Shown here: piece by piece, positions 11,045 through 23,904 of the stretch
Position numbering within the stretch: the first letter of the stretch is position 1
Layout: every line of letters starts with the position of its first letter
Assembly: GCA_030142905.1 (NCBI GenBank)
Contig: JASJOG010000157.1
Location: forward strand, 642,001-706,000
Direction of reading: 5' to 3'
From: Heliopora coerulea
Lineage: Eukaryota; Cnidaria; Anthozoa; Scleralcyonacea; Helioporidae
DNA: 64,000 bases
The notes under the pieces: model-generated
What the model was told of the DNA's origin: nothing
Databases searched by the model: none
What the model saw: the letters and a program-made list of their open reading frames with translations, nothing else
Made by a program: the position numbers and the translations under genes

Positions 11045-12390
11045 TCTGTAGGAGCAATTGATTCAGCAAAAGAGTTGAACCCCATTTCGAACCCTGCTCT
11101 TTATAACGTTATTCTATCTAATACAACATGATTTTATTGAACAAATGAAGACGACCGGTAGTGAATACCTTAATTAAATTAATTAGTTAACATCAATGCA
11201 AGCAATACAGTAAATTTACTGTAGGACAAATTCCCACGCATAATGACATAATGAAGTCTGTTGTGTTGAAATTTTGAGTTATTCTAGGCTTGGTTATCAC
11301 TTTAGTCGCGGTCACATTTCCTGACGTTTGGTCAATTAAATGGTGACCCAGACATATTGGGATCATTCTGAGTAAATTTTAGATGAATTGCTGGTAGTTT
11401 TTAGTTCAAATAATGTTAGAAATCACTTTTAACATGCGTATATGATTATTGATCTTACAATTAATAATAGTTGTAGGCTCGGACAATACAACAATGATCG
11501 GCCCGATGATTTTAAGGAAAAGCTCTTGCGCCAAGTGCAATCATTGCAACCTGAAAACCTTCGTTAATTTTCGTCACTCTTTGACATGCAACCCGAACAG
11601 TTTTGGTTAATGCTGCCCTGGAATTGTTGTCATATAAGTTCACCGTAATTTTATTCCACCTAACTCTTAGGTGACTAGTGCAGTAGGGTCCTAAACGATT
11701 TCACGTTTGCTCTTCGGGATCTCATCTTTAACAAATCGACAAATGGAGTGACCAAGGACAAGTTTAAATTTGTTGGTTTTAACGTTCGTGGTTAAAATTG
11801 ATGAAACAAACTGCCCCCATCTCTATTGCTCAATGAGACAATTATTACACCTGAGCAAAGTCTCTGCAGATTTAAATCTTAGCATTGACTCTAAGATTGT
11901 GCATGCGTCGCTTTTTGTGCCCTGTAATCGCAAATTAGTCTTGCTCCCTTTCATGTCGGAGACTTCTCTGTCTTGAATGAAGATATCACGAAGAACTGCA
12001 TGCTAAGTGGATTGAATCAAAAGATCTCAAAAATAATCGGCCGCTGAGGAGTTATACCGGAGTTATCATCATACTGTTTGGATGTCAAAATTCCTTGGAA
12101 AATACTAAATATTTTTCTTGGAACCTGGTTGAATTGGATAGCTAAAACATGGAATTATGGTCGACCTTTAAGTGAATTGTTGGTTGAATTCGGGAAGTAA
12201 TTGCCGCTCACTGTTTTTTAATATCAGAATTTGTGGAAGATTGCCATATGTTTCGCCTCTTTGGTAAAGTAGTGTAATCTGCAGAAAGGATAATCAAAAG
12301 CCAAGTAGTTTAAATGTTTGATAATATAACTTTCACTGATACAATGCATAACTGAAGACATGTTTCTGACTTAAAACCCCAACTTACATG
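11045..12390. other. AT-rich stretch without recognisable genes
   Basis: Short ORFs only; no splice-framed conserved peptide or terminal repeat was found. Confidence 0.35.
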
Positions 12391-12399
12391 TATTTCCAT

Positions 12400-13800
12400 T
12401 TTCGGGAGACAAGGGACTGCGTATTTCAGACTACATTGCCATCTTTACTGAATAAGCTTTCTGATGGAACATCGGTTACACTTGCACATAGGTATGGTAC
12501 GGGCAAGATTGATTAAAACTGAGACTCCACCTTCCACTACAGGTTTAATGGTAACTTTTCGCTTTCTCGCTTTCTGGCTGCTATTCAGTGGGTTAATTCT
12601 AGATATTTCCTAGACTACTTCATTCATGATTGCTTGCAATCCCTTAAGTTACTTTTGGACTAGAGGTCTTTCTTTATCTACTGTAATGTCTACGCTACTA
12701 TACTTAAATTGTACTCAATGCTAGAAGTTACAGAGCCAAATTGGAAGAGTGTCATGTCGTTATCAAGTGAGGCTTCCTTTTAAAGTCTGGGTGCTGAAAA
12801 GCTGCATCTGTAGAGCAAGTCTGAAGTTTGGGCCTGTATTTTTTTATACTAGTTATCTGGAATGTTGAATTTCAGAATCTGGACTAATCATCTCCTTCAT
12901 TTCCTGGATGATCCCCAGACACATGACAGCAGTCATCCACAATGTAACTGAAAATAGCATGAACTGTAGAGACAGGGGCTCACTTGTCACCTGAAAGAAC
13001 ATCTGTGCTTTAAAAACTTAAAATGGCTTAAGAAGAAAAGTAGCAGCCTCTAAAGTGGTTAACTCACTATGGGAGGGCATTCCTTTTCAATTCTTTCGAT
13101 CTTCCGCTATGGCATCACCAATGGGCTGCTTTCTGTCTATGGTCCTTTCTTTGGTCTTTATGTTGAGCCCCATCTGGTAGGAACATCAGCAAGCAATTTA
13201 TACTTCTTTAATTTCACTTTGCATTGCTTTTCTTTAGTGTCCGAGTTCTGCAAATAGCTTCTTTGAAGCAATTCCACTCAACTTTGGTATCAAATGCTCA
13301 GGGCTTTTGGTTATTGGAAGATTGAGATTGTGGCCTAAGCAACAAATTAATCATCTAAAAAGCTAACATAAAATTGAAACCTTTGTCTTTCATTTTACTT
13401 ACCAGATCCTTAGATTTCAAATCCCATTTAGCAATAATGTGGTGAATAGTGTCAGCATGGTTCTATCCAGTATGTGGTTCAAAACGGAGAACGGTATCAT
13501 GTCAGTAGGGCCCTAAATTCCTACATTTGCTGATAAAGTAAACTGTGTTGCTGAAGTCGGAGTAATAAGCATGGCTGCTTCACAAGTCAGTGGTGGCACA
13601 AAGTCATGGTCTCTTCGGAACTCTGTTTTTTTATGGTATTTTTTGACGCCATTGTAGAACCTAGGAGTTTCATATTTACTGAAATGCTTTCTCTAAAAGA
13701 TTCATACACGGAATCAAGCTCATGCAGTAATCGGTTGAATCCTTGTTCTTTGAACAATGTATTCACCAAGAGCTGGATTCAGTTTTTGTGCCCTCTTTGA
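12400..13800 (-). pseudogene. Heavily decayed hAT (ZBED-like) transposase remnant
   Basis: Read on the minus strand, a short segment near 13150-13200 encodes LLADVPTRWGST, which matches the TRWNS-type motif in the middle of hAT/ZBED transposases. Upstream on the same strand, 13769-13587 is an open 60-residue frame (NRLLHELDSVYESFRESIS) that could belong to the same gene. Stops and frameshifts are frequent throughout. It would be an old insertion, older than the hAT at 14.0-17.0 kb. The identification rests mainly on one motif, so confidence is limited. Confidence 0.4.
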
Positions 13801-14036
13801 TTTGGGATCGTTGTTCTTGGTTACAGTATCTCCACGATCTGTACCAAAATACATGTAAGCTGCTTTTTCCTTTACAGTAATTATTACTTTTAAATTTATA
13901 AACAATGAGCTTTATCTGTTTAAACGGAACTGCGTCATTCCATGTTAACCCGCTCCAACTTCACAGACTGAGCTGAGTTTTGGTACAGTTACAGATCATG
14001 ACATAATTAAACTACATATGGATTTTTAACGCATGG

Positions 14037-17020
14037 CAGGTCCGGCAGAACAGGGGCGGCTGGGGCGGCTACGGCCGCTCCACTTTTTCGGCCAATTTTA
14101 TGCTGACGTAAGCATTTTTAAAAATAAAACAACATTACGAATGTTTTACTTTATTTGAGTTTACTAACTGTTAAGGTGCTACCGCTCATTCTTTAATTAC
14201 GGAAGTTAACAGCGAAATGGGCGTGATTGTTTGAAACACGCGATATACTGTTGCTGATTTCAGTAATTTGAAACCTCGCAAGCTCCCACGATTGCTAATT
14301 TATTCAAGAATGCATTGCGCTGAAATTCGAAACTACAACGTTTTTGCTTGATGCCTTTTTGTCAGTACTCAGTAGATGCGTTCACAACGTGATGGCTTTA
14401 AATAGTGACGGCCATAAAAAGCTTCCAACTCCAGTAATAGGCAATAAAGCGCACCAGCCACGTTCCTTCAAGTTTCCCAAGCGTGATTTTGGCAAATCAT
14501 TTCAGCCGCAGTGGTTTGACAGATGGCAATGGCTTCACTACGGTGAAGAGAAAGATCTCGCGTTTTGTTTCACATGTATCGTTGCATACGAAAACAACCA
14601 CCTTGTAACAGATCGATGCCTTGAACCAACATTTATTTCTACTGGCTTCTGTAACTGGAAGGATGCTACGCTGAAGTTCAACAAACATGAAGGAAGTCGT
14701 TGCCACAAAGATGCTCTTCTAAAGACGAACACGATTCCCGCAACTACTAAAGATGTGAGTGAAATGTTATCGTCAGAACTTGCAAAGGAGCGTGAAGAGC
14801 GAAGGAAAGTGTTTCTTAAGTTGCTGTCGAATGCGCGTTTTCTGTGTAGACAAGGCCTTGCATTTTGCGGCGACGGAGACGAGTCTGATTCAAATTTTGT
14901 GAGACTAATTCACCTTAGATCAGAAGATAACCCCAGCCTCACTGGTTGGATTAAGAAGAAGACAAAAAAATACAGTTCGCATGACATGCAGAACGAAATG
15001 ATAAAAGTCATGGCCTTGCAAGTTTTGCGTGACATTGCAGCAAGTATTCAAAATGCGCCATTCTTCACCGTGATGGTCGACGAAACAACAGACGCCTCCA
15101 ACGTTGAGCAAGTGGTCATCTTACTCCGATGGGTCGTGAGAAGTTTGAAGTTGCTGAAGAGTTAGTTGGCTTGTACGAAGTGGCATCAACTGGGCCGAGA
15201 TGATTTACGGTGTCATCACCGACGTTTTCAAGCGATTGAATCTTGTCGTCTCAAAGGTGTGGAGTCAGTGCTACGACGGTGCTGCCACCATGTCTGGCAA
15301 GAATTCCGGTGTGGCAACGAGATTGCAAAGAGATGAGGCAAGAGCTGTTTTCACCCATTGTTATGGACACTCGCTAAACTTGGCCTGTGGTGATACGATC
15401 AAACGATGCAAACTTATGCGCGACGCACTGGACACGACACATGAGATAACCAAGTTGATCAAGAAGTCACCGGCACTTGATGCTATTTTCAAGCGATTAA
15501 AGGAAGAAATGGCTAGTGATACTCCCGGTATCCGTGTTCTTTGCCCAACCAGATGGACTGTCCGTGCTGGAGCTTTTAAAAGCATCCTTGACAACTTCGA
15601 AGTGCTCCTGAAACTTTGGGACGGATCTTTAGAATGCGTCGAAGACACGGAAATGAAGGCAAGAATTCAAGGGGTTGCTGCTCATATGACAAAATTCGTT
15701 TTTTTCTTTGGTGTTTCTTTGGGTTTGCTCATTTTGAAGCACATTGATAATCTGAGCAAGGCTATGCAAGGAACAGATGTGTCCGCCGCAGAAGGGCAGA
15801 AGTTGATGCAGATGACGGTAGCCACGCTGGCGTCCATACGAAATGACACCAGTTTCGACTTGTTTTGGCAGAAGACCAATTCCGCTGACGTTGAAAAGCC
15901 CTCGCTACCTCGGCGTGGCAAAATCTCCCCCTGCCTGGATGACAGTTGTGCGCCTACGTTGCCTGACTCAGTAGAGGAACACTACCGAAGCATCTATTTT
16001 GAAGCGCTCGACCTCATCGTATCTTGCATCGAGGATCGTTTTAACCAGGCTGGCTACAAAACCTTTTGAAATGTGCAAGAGCTTCTCTTGAAGGCTGCAG
16101 CTGAAGAACCATACGACAACGAACTGCGTTCTGTGATCTCTTTTTATGGCACTGATTTCGATGCGCTACTTCTTCCAACGCAGCTGGAGATTTCTCACAA
16201 GATTTCCAAGCTGATGGCAAAGTTACCCAACGTGAAATCGTCCGCTACTTTCAGAAGTGCTCTGATGCTCAATTGCAGCTGCAATCTCAGGTCAGTAAGT
16301 TGGTGAGATTATTGCTCGTGATGCCCGCTACTAATGCTGGAAGTGAGAGGTGCTTTAGTGCTTTACGAAGAACAAAGTCTTACCTCAGATCGACGATGAA
16401 ACAAGGACGACTGAACCACTTGATGTTGCTACATGTGCACAAGGAGCGCACCGATGACCTCGACCTGGTGAATGTTGCCAATGACTTTATTTTCAGTAGC
16501 GAACATAGAAAGAACATATTTGGCGCAAAGTTTAGGCCATCTGATCTTTCGTAATTATGTAGATAATTGTACTTCAAGATCTAGACTTAATTATACTGCT
16601 CGTACGTTTTTTACTGCAATATCTAAGTTGTATCATCGTTTGCCTGCTTATATATTATGTTATGCAATTGTTTTTGTTGATTAGGGAAACTGTCTGTACA
16701 AAATATTCTAATTTTCACATTTGCGGCAATTTACTACGTTTGCCTTAGTGATACTTTAGTATGTTTTAATACATCGTAACGTTTGTTTACTGAGAACAGA
16801 TTTGGTTATTGATGGTAATTGTAAATAGATCTTTGTATATAACTTACGCATGTTTCTCTGTAAACGAAAACGAAAACTTGAATTTGAACAAGCAATCCAG
16901 CGGTGTATGGAGTAGTTTCACACAAAAAATATTTCATACAAAACGCTATGCTATTCGACTCGTTTTCTCTCATGTGCTTCTTATAGCCGCCCCACTTGCA
17001 AAAGCGTTCCGCCAGCCCTT
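14037..17020 (+). mobile_element. hAT DNA transposon, near full length, inserted in the foldback left arm
   Basis: The right arm of the foldback gives the empty site (AACGCATGGCATTCAGTAT), which locates the insertion exactly. The left flank ends in CGCATGG followed by CAGGTCCGGCAGAAC; the right end reads GTTCCGCCAGCCCTT followed by CATGGCATTC. The two ends are imperfect inverted repeats sharing GGC(A/G)GAAC and GGGGCGGCTA. The target duplication is CATGG to CATGGCA(T/G), 5-8 bp depending on how the degraded left end is placed. The element is about 2.98 kb and carries a broken transposase. Confidence 0.8.
14344..16554 (+). pseudogene. hAT transposase, ZMYM1/TTF-type with DUF4371, broken
   Basis: First piece (14344-15165, 273 residues): a TTF-type zinc-finger-like region at residues 51-125 (QPQWFDRWQWLHY, then CFTC, then a HEGSRCHKD segment), followed by the first catalytic Asp in VMVDETTDAS (Asp246). 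Second piece (15200-16069): QCYDGAATMSG with the second catalytic Asp, HCYGHSLNLAC, and CPTRWTVR. After an in-frame TGA at 16067-16069 the same frame continues to about 16270. A further frameshift leads to the dimerisation domain with SERCFSALRRTKSYLRS (catalytic Glu) at about 16340-16390. The DUF4371 and dimer-domain layout is typical of hAT transposases related to ZMYM1/ZMYM5. At least two frameshifts (about 15150 and 16270) and one stop make it non-functional. Confidence 0.88.
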
Positions 17021-18644
17021 CATGGCATTCAGTACCCATTAAAATATGAGCGAGAATCCATCAGATCATAAAGAGCGGAAGTCGCCATTTTAAGCGAATC
17101 TGAAATTTTCGCACAGCTCGTGTTTCATTATTTCTTTAAGTATTCAACATATTTCGACCAAACTTTTTTCACCAGTAAAGTTGTTATTGTTCTTTTAAAA
17201 GAATAAATCACATTAACTACCTAATCGATCATGTCCAAGAGGGAGTAACATCAATATTATGCCAGAATGGCCGAAAAACAATCACGAAGTATTTCTCATT
17301 AACAATAACTTTATAGGCATTACCGTGGCAACGTCCAAAATACGCACACAAGATAACAGGACATAAAACTATATACTGCAGTTGTGATAACATGACACTA
17401 CAAAGGGGACGCAAAAACTAGTGGTTTAAATTACGGCAACTTTCGTTAGATCCTTGTTTTCAAGGGGTCAAATTGGTCTGTGGTATAGGTCGGACTGATC
17501 CGAAATTTTCACATGTTAAGCCTGCGAATGTGATAAGACAATGGTCCAAACTTCATAGTTCACGAATAGTTTCATTGGTAAAGAGCAATCTAAATATAAA
17601 TGTTTTTCAGTAATTGGCTCCTAATGAACTCAAATGGTGCGCAAACACCAATTTGTGTGATTGTGCTCCTTCATGAGCTCGTACTCAAAAAAACATCTTT
17701 CGACTTTTGTTTTTTTGAGTAAAAATGTTATAAAAAGTCTTTACCTTTCATTCTTTAACATCGGAAGACTAACGTAAAACTGAATCAGTCAATGTCACTA
17801 TCACCTTAAGCAGTGCTAGCAGGATAGTAATGCAAGTTAATTAAAAGATCCAAATTTTAAGATTCCCGTATTTGCCCGTTGATAAATGATTTCATATAAT
17901 TACTAAGCGTTCAAAATAAAAATACTTGTCTAAATACTCCACACCGAGAACAACTTTTCGCTCGCGTCTTTCCTGTTAATTTAGCAACAGTCTCGTAACA
18001 CGCTCCTTCATAGTTTACATTACATTAAGTCAAATCAACTACTGCAAAACACTAATTTTTTATTAGATTGCGTTCGAAGTATCACTTGTTATTACTAGGT
18101 ACCGTTTAGCTGCACGACAAGTTCAAACTCAGAGGCTTATTCGTTTTGAGAGTGAAGCATGGTAATAAAAACCAAAAAAAACCAAAACTGATTACAATCT
18201 GAGTACCCGTTTATGCTTCGTTTGTTTTGATTAGGAATCAAATACTGCAATATATCTATATGTAGATCGCTCTCTAAGGTAGAAACAATTTGTGGACAAC
18301 TACGAAATTTGGACAGTTATTTTGTAATTGGTACATTGGTACATGAGTGAAAATTTCGGGTCAGTCTGATCAATCCCACTGACTGATTTTTACCCCTTAA
18401 AAACAAAGAAGTGTCAAAAATAGACGTAATTCAGGGCACTATTTGCAGTGTCCCACCCGCTGTATTTGGTTTTCATTACAAGTGAAGGTTGTCCTCTGTC
18501 CTGTTATTTTGGCTGCGTAATATGGATGTTCTTTGGGTAATGCATGCCAAGTTATTATAACTAAAAATTACTCTAAATTTGAATTTCTTCCATTCTACCA
18601 TAATATTGATATCACTTTATCTCGGACCTAGCTTATTTGTAGAA

Positions 18645-19320
18645 ATATGGATGAAGCGCGATCGGGTAAAGGCATAACTGAACAATGAAAACGGCGTTCT
18701 CTGATCAAAATATTTTATTTCAAGTTTTCGGCCACCAGCTAGTGGCCTTGGACTGGAAATTATGTGTGAAAAACAAGATTTGATTACAGTATATGTACGC
18801 ACAGTTATGAGTAGATTAAGGACGAGAATAGAAAATGACAGCTATTTACATGCATAAATTAATTACGGCGTTCTTTGCTCGTGAGGACCGCAAAATATTG
18901 ACTCGGTAATGACCTGGCGTTGTTTTCGGCATTTTTTGTGCTAGCGGTGTGCCATGACTCAAGTGTCTTTGTAATTCTGTAGTGTCCTTTGTCAATTATG
19001 CGGTTATTTTCAAAATCTATTACGTGTCCGTGCTTCCAAGAATGATTCGTAATATTAAATCCCTGTGCATAATTTTTAACGTTTCTAATGTGTTCTTTGT
19101 TCCTCGTTTCAAACGAATCGTCCTGTTTCCCCTATGTAGGCTTAAGAGCATTGTTTGCATGGTATCTTGTGCACGACGTCAGTTTGTTGTTCGACTGGAT
19201 CTCTGTATTTCAGTGATGTAAATCAAAAGCAAAGGCCACAGGCAGTGGCCGAAAGCTTAAAGTAAAATATTTTGATCAGAGAACGCCGTTTTCATCGTTC
19301 AGTTGTAGCTTATTTGCCAT
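18645..19320 (-). mobile_element. Short Penelope-like element fragment with inverted ends
   Basis: The two ends are inverted repeats: AACGGCGTTCTCTGATCAAA at about 18688 and its mate, TTTGATCAGAGAACGCCGTT, near 19270. Each end contains a hairpin of the form GGCCAC...GTGGCC followed by GAAA (18723-18750 and 19231-19255), as in the hammerhead-like motifs described for Penelope-like elements. Between them the minus strand encodes a decayed GIY-YIG-type tail (about 19150-18890): NKEHIRNVKNYAQGFNITNH then SWKHGHVIDFEN. The piece splits a diverged foldback copy. Confidence 0.65.
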
Positions 19321-20709
19321 ATTAAACTGCTTATATGATTTACTTTTATAGAAAAATATACTAGTTCCACCAGTTACAGAACTTTAGCCGAAATATTTTG
19401 AGTACTTAAAAATGATGTACGAATTACCTCAGGTTCGCTTGTAATGGCGGCTTCCGCTCTTTCTGAGCGCAGCTGACTGGCTTTCGCTTGTATTTTAAAA
19501 GGTACTCAAAATCATATACAGTTTAATCATGTTATACTCTTGAAATATACCAAAAATCGACCAAGTAGGTGTAATAGATTGGATCTAATCGTTATTGTTA
19601 ATTTGAAAGACACGTCATATCGTATAGACAATTTGATTGGACAATTGATTAACGAGCTGTCGTTCTTACCGTTGGTCAGAAGAGACTGCGAGCGCGAACA
19701 GAAGATTTGTGTATATAGATATATGTATGTAATAAAGCTATAGAAACAACAAGGCCTCAAGACTCTTTAGGACAGAACCTTTATAGTAGGTAAAGTTGGA
19801 GTGGGACGATTGGTCGATTTGACATTTAATGACTCAAGTGTTTTGACGTATTTGATTCCTACTGTAAACAAACGAGGTACAAACCGGGACTCAGATTATT
19901 ATCGTTGTTTATCACTTTGCTTAACACTTAAAGCGAATAAGCGCTTGAGTTTGAACTTTACATGTGGCTAAAATTGACCTGCAAGTGATACTTCGAGCGC
20001 AATCTAATAAACATGAGTGGTTTGCAGCAATTTTGCAGTGTTCGAGGACAACTACGAAATTTGAACCACATTTATCACATTCGGAGGCTTAACATGTGAA
20101 AATTTCGGATCAGTCCGACCTATACCACAGACCAATTTGACCCCTTGAAAACAAGGATCTAGCGAAAGTTGCAGTAATTTAAACCACTATTTTTTGCATT
20201 CCCCTTTGTTGTGTCATGTTATCACAACTGGAGTGTATAGTTGTATGTTCTGTTATCTTGTGTGCGTATTTTGGACGTTCCCACGGTAATGCCTACTAAG
20301 TTATTGTTAATGAGAAATACTTCGTAATTGCTTTTCGGCCATTCTGGCATAATATTGACGTTACTCCATCTAGGACACAATCGATTTCGTGGTTTATGTG
20401 ATTTATTCTTTTAAAGGAACAATACCAACTCTACCGGTGAAAAAAGTTTAGTCGAAATATATTGAATTCTTAACGAAATAATGAAACACGAACTATACGA
20501 AAATTCCAGATTCGCTTAAAATAGCGACTTTCGCTCTTTATGAGCTGACGGATTTTCGCTCATATTTTAAAAGATACTGAATGCCATGCGTTAAAAATCC
20601 ATATGCAGTTAAATTATGTTATGATCTGTAAATGAACCAAAACTTACCTTAGTCTGTTAAGTTGGAACGGGGCGATTGGTCGGGTTAACGTGGAGTGACC
20701 CAACCGTAA

Positions 20710-22640
20710 TTGGGCTGTGAAATGTGAAACCGAGATGGTCGCTCATCGAAGCCTATTTTGGATATGAGTTTCAGTCTTTTAGTGGACTTTTCATTATAAA
20801 TTGTTCTCATTCTTCCTCTTGACAATGGTACACACCAAGTATATTCTTGGAAAGGCAAAAATGAGTGCGTAAATCCGCAAATATATTTAAAATCAATGAA
20901 AGCGAGTTACAGGGAACAATATTCCCGAAAATAAGTTACAAAACTAACAAGAAATCACAGAAAAGAATCTCTAAAAATTGCCAGATGAAAGTGCGTACAG
21001 ACCCCATGGGGGATCAGTTCCTGGGGGATCAGAAATGAAGCCTTAAGTGAAACGCTGGCGTAAATCTAGTCTTTGTTGGTGTATGGTTCCTCTTCAGTAA
21101 TTTTTACTCGGTGGAGCTAAGCGCTCCTCGTTTGTTGCGTTTGTAGCAGACATTATGACCATTAACTGTGCAAGGCAATCCACTTTGGACTAGAGAGCAA
21201 AATTCTTTGACTATATGAAAATTAAACGAAATAATCTCTGATATGAAATAGCGTCACATCAGTGACTTCTTTTCAGTTTTTCTTGAAGTATAAAGCACAT
21301 GTTGTGTAGCTGTTGACTTTAATGTGGTGAATAAACATTGAACAGATAGATTTGATTTCAAAATCAAAATTTTTTGCCTCAGCGCCTTCGAGAGGAGCTG
21401 TTTTACTTAAACGATCCATTATGCAGTTAATGAGGGTATCTAAAGCTTTGCTACAACACTAGCCATAGTAATCCTTCGCTGAAGTTTGACAATTGAATAT
21501 AGAAGCAACATCGTCAATTTTTTTGGAAAGCGACGATTACGAGGGTAGTCGAGCTCGTTAACTTTAAGTTATTTACTAGATTCACACAGACTGGACGAAA
21601 TAAGATTTTTGGACTCGCAGCTTTTCATCGACTGAAGCGTGGCGATTGTCATCGTGGCAATTCTTTGATCTTCAGTTGCAAATACATTCTTGTGCTGCAG
21701 GGGTTTGTAGGGTTTGGGAACATATCCCAGCTTTAAATCGGCCAACACAATACCGAACAGGAACTGTAATGATTGCAGTTGCTGATTAAATTGTGTCTCG
21801 TGAAACGCTCTATCTTATACAATATTTTGGATTTCACAGTTGTCAAAGATCCTGGCACGCAATTCTACCCACATAGTCCATGTGGTTGGACAATAAACTC
21901 AGATTGCTGGTGTACTGTCGCTGGAACAGTTTTCCTTCAACTTTCGGAAATGCATTTCCACTGTGCATAACACTTGATGAGCTTAGTGGTCTCTTGTGTT
22001 GTGTCAAAAGCATTTTCATCAGTGCTAAAGATATTACCGCAACTCTATCAGCCAAGTTAAGAACGTGGCTGCATGAATACGTAGAAGTTCTCCTTTGCTC
22101 CTTTGAAGAGCCAAGTTTTGTCGGACGCGAGTTATAATCTCTTCGGTTACTCAAAATAATGCTAGTTATGTAACAATTCTCTTGCTGAATTCAAGCATTC
22201 TTTGCACTTATGCGAAAAAAAAATCGCCTACGGAAAGAGTTTTTGTGCCTTTTGTTTATATTATACAGTTTGATGTCCTACCGCTTTGGCCCTTAGTTGT
22301 GAAGTCACTGATGTTCGTGATGAGCTGCTTAGTTTAATAAGATGCTTTATAATTAGTTGTATTACTTGCATTCCATAAATGTCGTAAACTATTTACTAAA
22401 TCTCGACCAGTATGTCACTTTCAGTTTTTTTCCTTCAGTCACATGTCACATGTGGGGTAAAACACGACATCACTAACCTCGTCGTAGTGCGGAAAAGGTA
22501 ACTGACGGAACCACGTTGACTGAAATATCTGTGTAACATTTTTCAAACATCGGAATATGAAACCTTCCTCCATTTTAAAAAGCCCCCAGTTAGACGTAAA
22601 ATATTTATGTCTTTGTAAATTAATTTCTTAATTTTATAAA
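20710..22640 (-). other. Unassigned stretch with a possible decayed coding remnant at 21340-22154
   Basis: On the minus strand 22154-21843 is open for 103 residues. Another frame further along (about 21780-21600) reads VLADLKLGYVPKPYKPL and then HKNVFATEDQRIATM, which looks like diverged protein sequence rather than chance. I do not recognise the family. The rest is AT-rich without features. Confidence 0.25.
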
Positions 22641-22660
22641 AATTCTTTATTCGCTTTTAG

Positions 22661-22697
22661 GAAACAAGACTGTAAGACTTTCGATATGGGAGTACAG
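22661..22697 (+). CDS. Small GTPase, 37-nt internal exon (beta2/beta3 and G3 start)
   Basis: A 37-nt segment is bounded by a polypyrimidine acceptor (TTCGCTTTTAG) and the donor AG|GTACGTG. Entered in phase 1 from the exon at 5436-5565, it encodes GNKTVRLSIWEY, which matches the beta3 strand of Rab/Ras proteins leading to WDTAG; here it reads WEY. It leaves in phase 2. The exon at 48195 accepts phase 2 (AG plus T) and carries the downstream GTPase motifs. The agreement of motif order, strand and phase is the main support for joining them. About 15-20 residues covering the rest of G3/switch II are not accounted for. Confidence 0.6.
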
Positions 22698-22699
22698 GT

Positions 22700-23235
22700 A
22701 CGTGATTTTTTTTAACTTTTTTTTACATTATCCTGTGCCTGTTTACAGGGGTATATGGAGGCGATATTAGTTTGCACTTTACCTAACAGTCCCTTACCTC
22801 AGTTGCGAACTTCCGTTTCCACTGTATTTTTATTTCTTGTTCAAATATGCTATTTGATATGTATATTTTTCGTGATTCCTGACTGAATGTGTCAAACGGA
22901 CAAAAGGTATAATCCGATATAAAATGGTTCATAGGGTAATTTCAAGCATTTACCTCGCCAATTTGTTTTTCTCAAAATTGACTACGTTCCGTTTCTTATT
23001 CGTAATCCTTTATCTTACTTACACACTCATTACGCAATCAAGTGTCAAAAAGCCCGCGGAGGGAGTTACATATTCAGCAGGGGAGAGTGGAGCTGATCAA
23101 TTAAATAAAGTTTCGTATTATAAATTTATGTATGTATAGTGAAATTCTCAAAGACAGATATGTATACATTCCTAAAAATTTATAGAAATAGAGTAGTATT
23201 AATAGGCGATCTAAATGGAAATCTTAAATTAATCA
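22700..23235. other. AT-rich, no recognisable feature
   Basis: Only short chance ORFs are seen. It lies between the GTPase 37-nt exon and a foldback MITE. Confidence 0.35.
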
Positions 23236-23237
23236 TG

Positions 23238-23566
23238 TTATAGATATGATGGCCCAGACAATAAATTTACATAAAGGCATAACGAAGACATAGATTGAAA
23301 TAAAAGAATTTAGTAAAATGACGTTTCGTCGCTAAACCTGCAACATCTTCAATGTGTGATATTATTTACAATGTGGTGGCTTAAATTGATTATTGTAATT
23401 AACCTACTATATTTAAGCCGATCAATTAGAAATAATATTACACTGTAGAAATTTTGGAGTTGATGACGAAGCGTCAGTTTATTAAATTCTTTTATTTCAA
23501 TTTGTCTTCGTTTTTCCTTTATTTAAATATATTATCTAGGCCATCATATTTATAATACGATCATTA
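23238..23566. mobile_element. Foldback repeat (about 330 bp) with a hammerhead-like motif
   Basis: Arms of about 90 bp are inverted (TGATGGCCCAGACAATAAAT at 23248-23267 against its mate ending near 23550; GAAATAAAAGAATTTAGTAAA against TTTATTAAATTCTTTTATTTC). Read on the minus strand, 23320-23352 contains TTGAAGA, a stem GTTGC/GCGAC and GAAACGTC, close to the CUGANGA...GAAA core of hammerhead ribozymes found in Penelope-like elements. It is probably a pair of PLE terminal pieces in inverted arrangement with no coding sequence. Confidence 0.6.
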
Positions 23567-23642
23567 CTTTGAAGTTACATGTACTGTCTCTAACAAATTC
23601 CACATTGTCCGTATTTAAGGTAAATTTAAATCCGGTACAACT

Positions 23643-23900
23643 GCAGTTTAGCGGACACCAATATAACCGTGACCGTATCGCAGGCTCACTAACCCTAATA
23701 CAAACTCTTACCCTGAAGGTTGATTTCACTTAGTGTAAAATGTCGCGCGCGGGACAGTTGCATTGGAAAATTTGAATAGATTTCTGCTTGGTTCTATTCG
23801 ACAGCGCCCAACGCTGAAGGAAAAAGTCGCGCACGATATTTTTCACCAATTGGAAATCCACCTCAAACGGTCAGCGACACGCTGGTGTCCGCTAAACTGC
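23643..23900. mobile_element. 258-bp MITE with perfect 18-bp terminal inverted repeats
   Basis: The ends GCAGTTTAGCGGACACCA and TGGTGTCCGCTAAACTGC are perfect inverted repeats. The inside is non-coding. A clear target duplication could not be fixed because the flanks (CAACT and TAATTA) do not match well, so superfamily is unassigned. Confidence 0.8.
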
Positions 23901-23904
23901 TAAT

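Larger units (their letters stand above)
13938..20705. mobile_element. Large nested foldback (inverted repeat) transposon complex
   Basis: The left arm (13938-14036 continued at 17021-17570) is the reverse complement of the right arm (20705 down to about 20055) at roughly 85-90% identity by eye. An inner pair (18050-18260 against 19840-20025) is also inverted. A second, more diverged arm-like copy runs 18290-18640 and resumes at 19320-19830. Terminal sequence around GTTAACCCG...TCCAACTT recurs at 13950, 19790 and 20680. A hAT element sits in the left arm and a Penelope-like fragment splits the middle copy. No transposase belonging to the foldback family itself was seen. Confidence 0.7.

Noticed and set aside
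15361..15921. Minus-strand frames of 79-95 residues inside the hAT transposase
   Set aside because: Shadow frames of the conserved plus-strand coding sequence.
18982..19221. 79-residue plus-strand protein
   Set aside because: It is the antisense shadow of the Penelope tail on the minus strand.
23320..23490. CRISPR-like or tandem repeat array
   Set aside because: The repeats are two inverted arms, not regularly spaced direct repeats; no arrays exist in the window.
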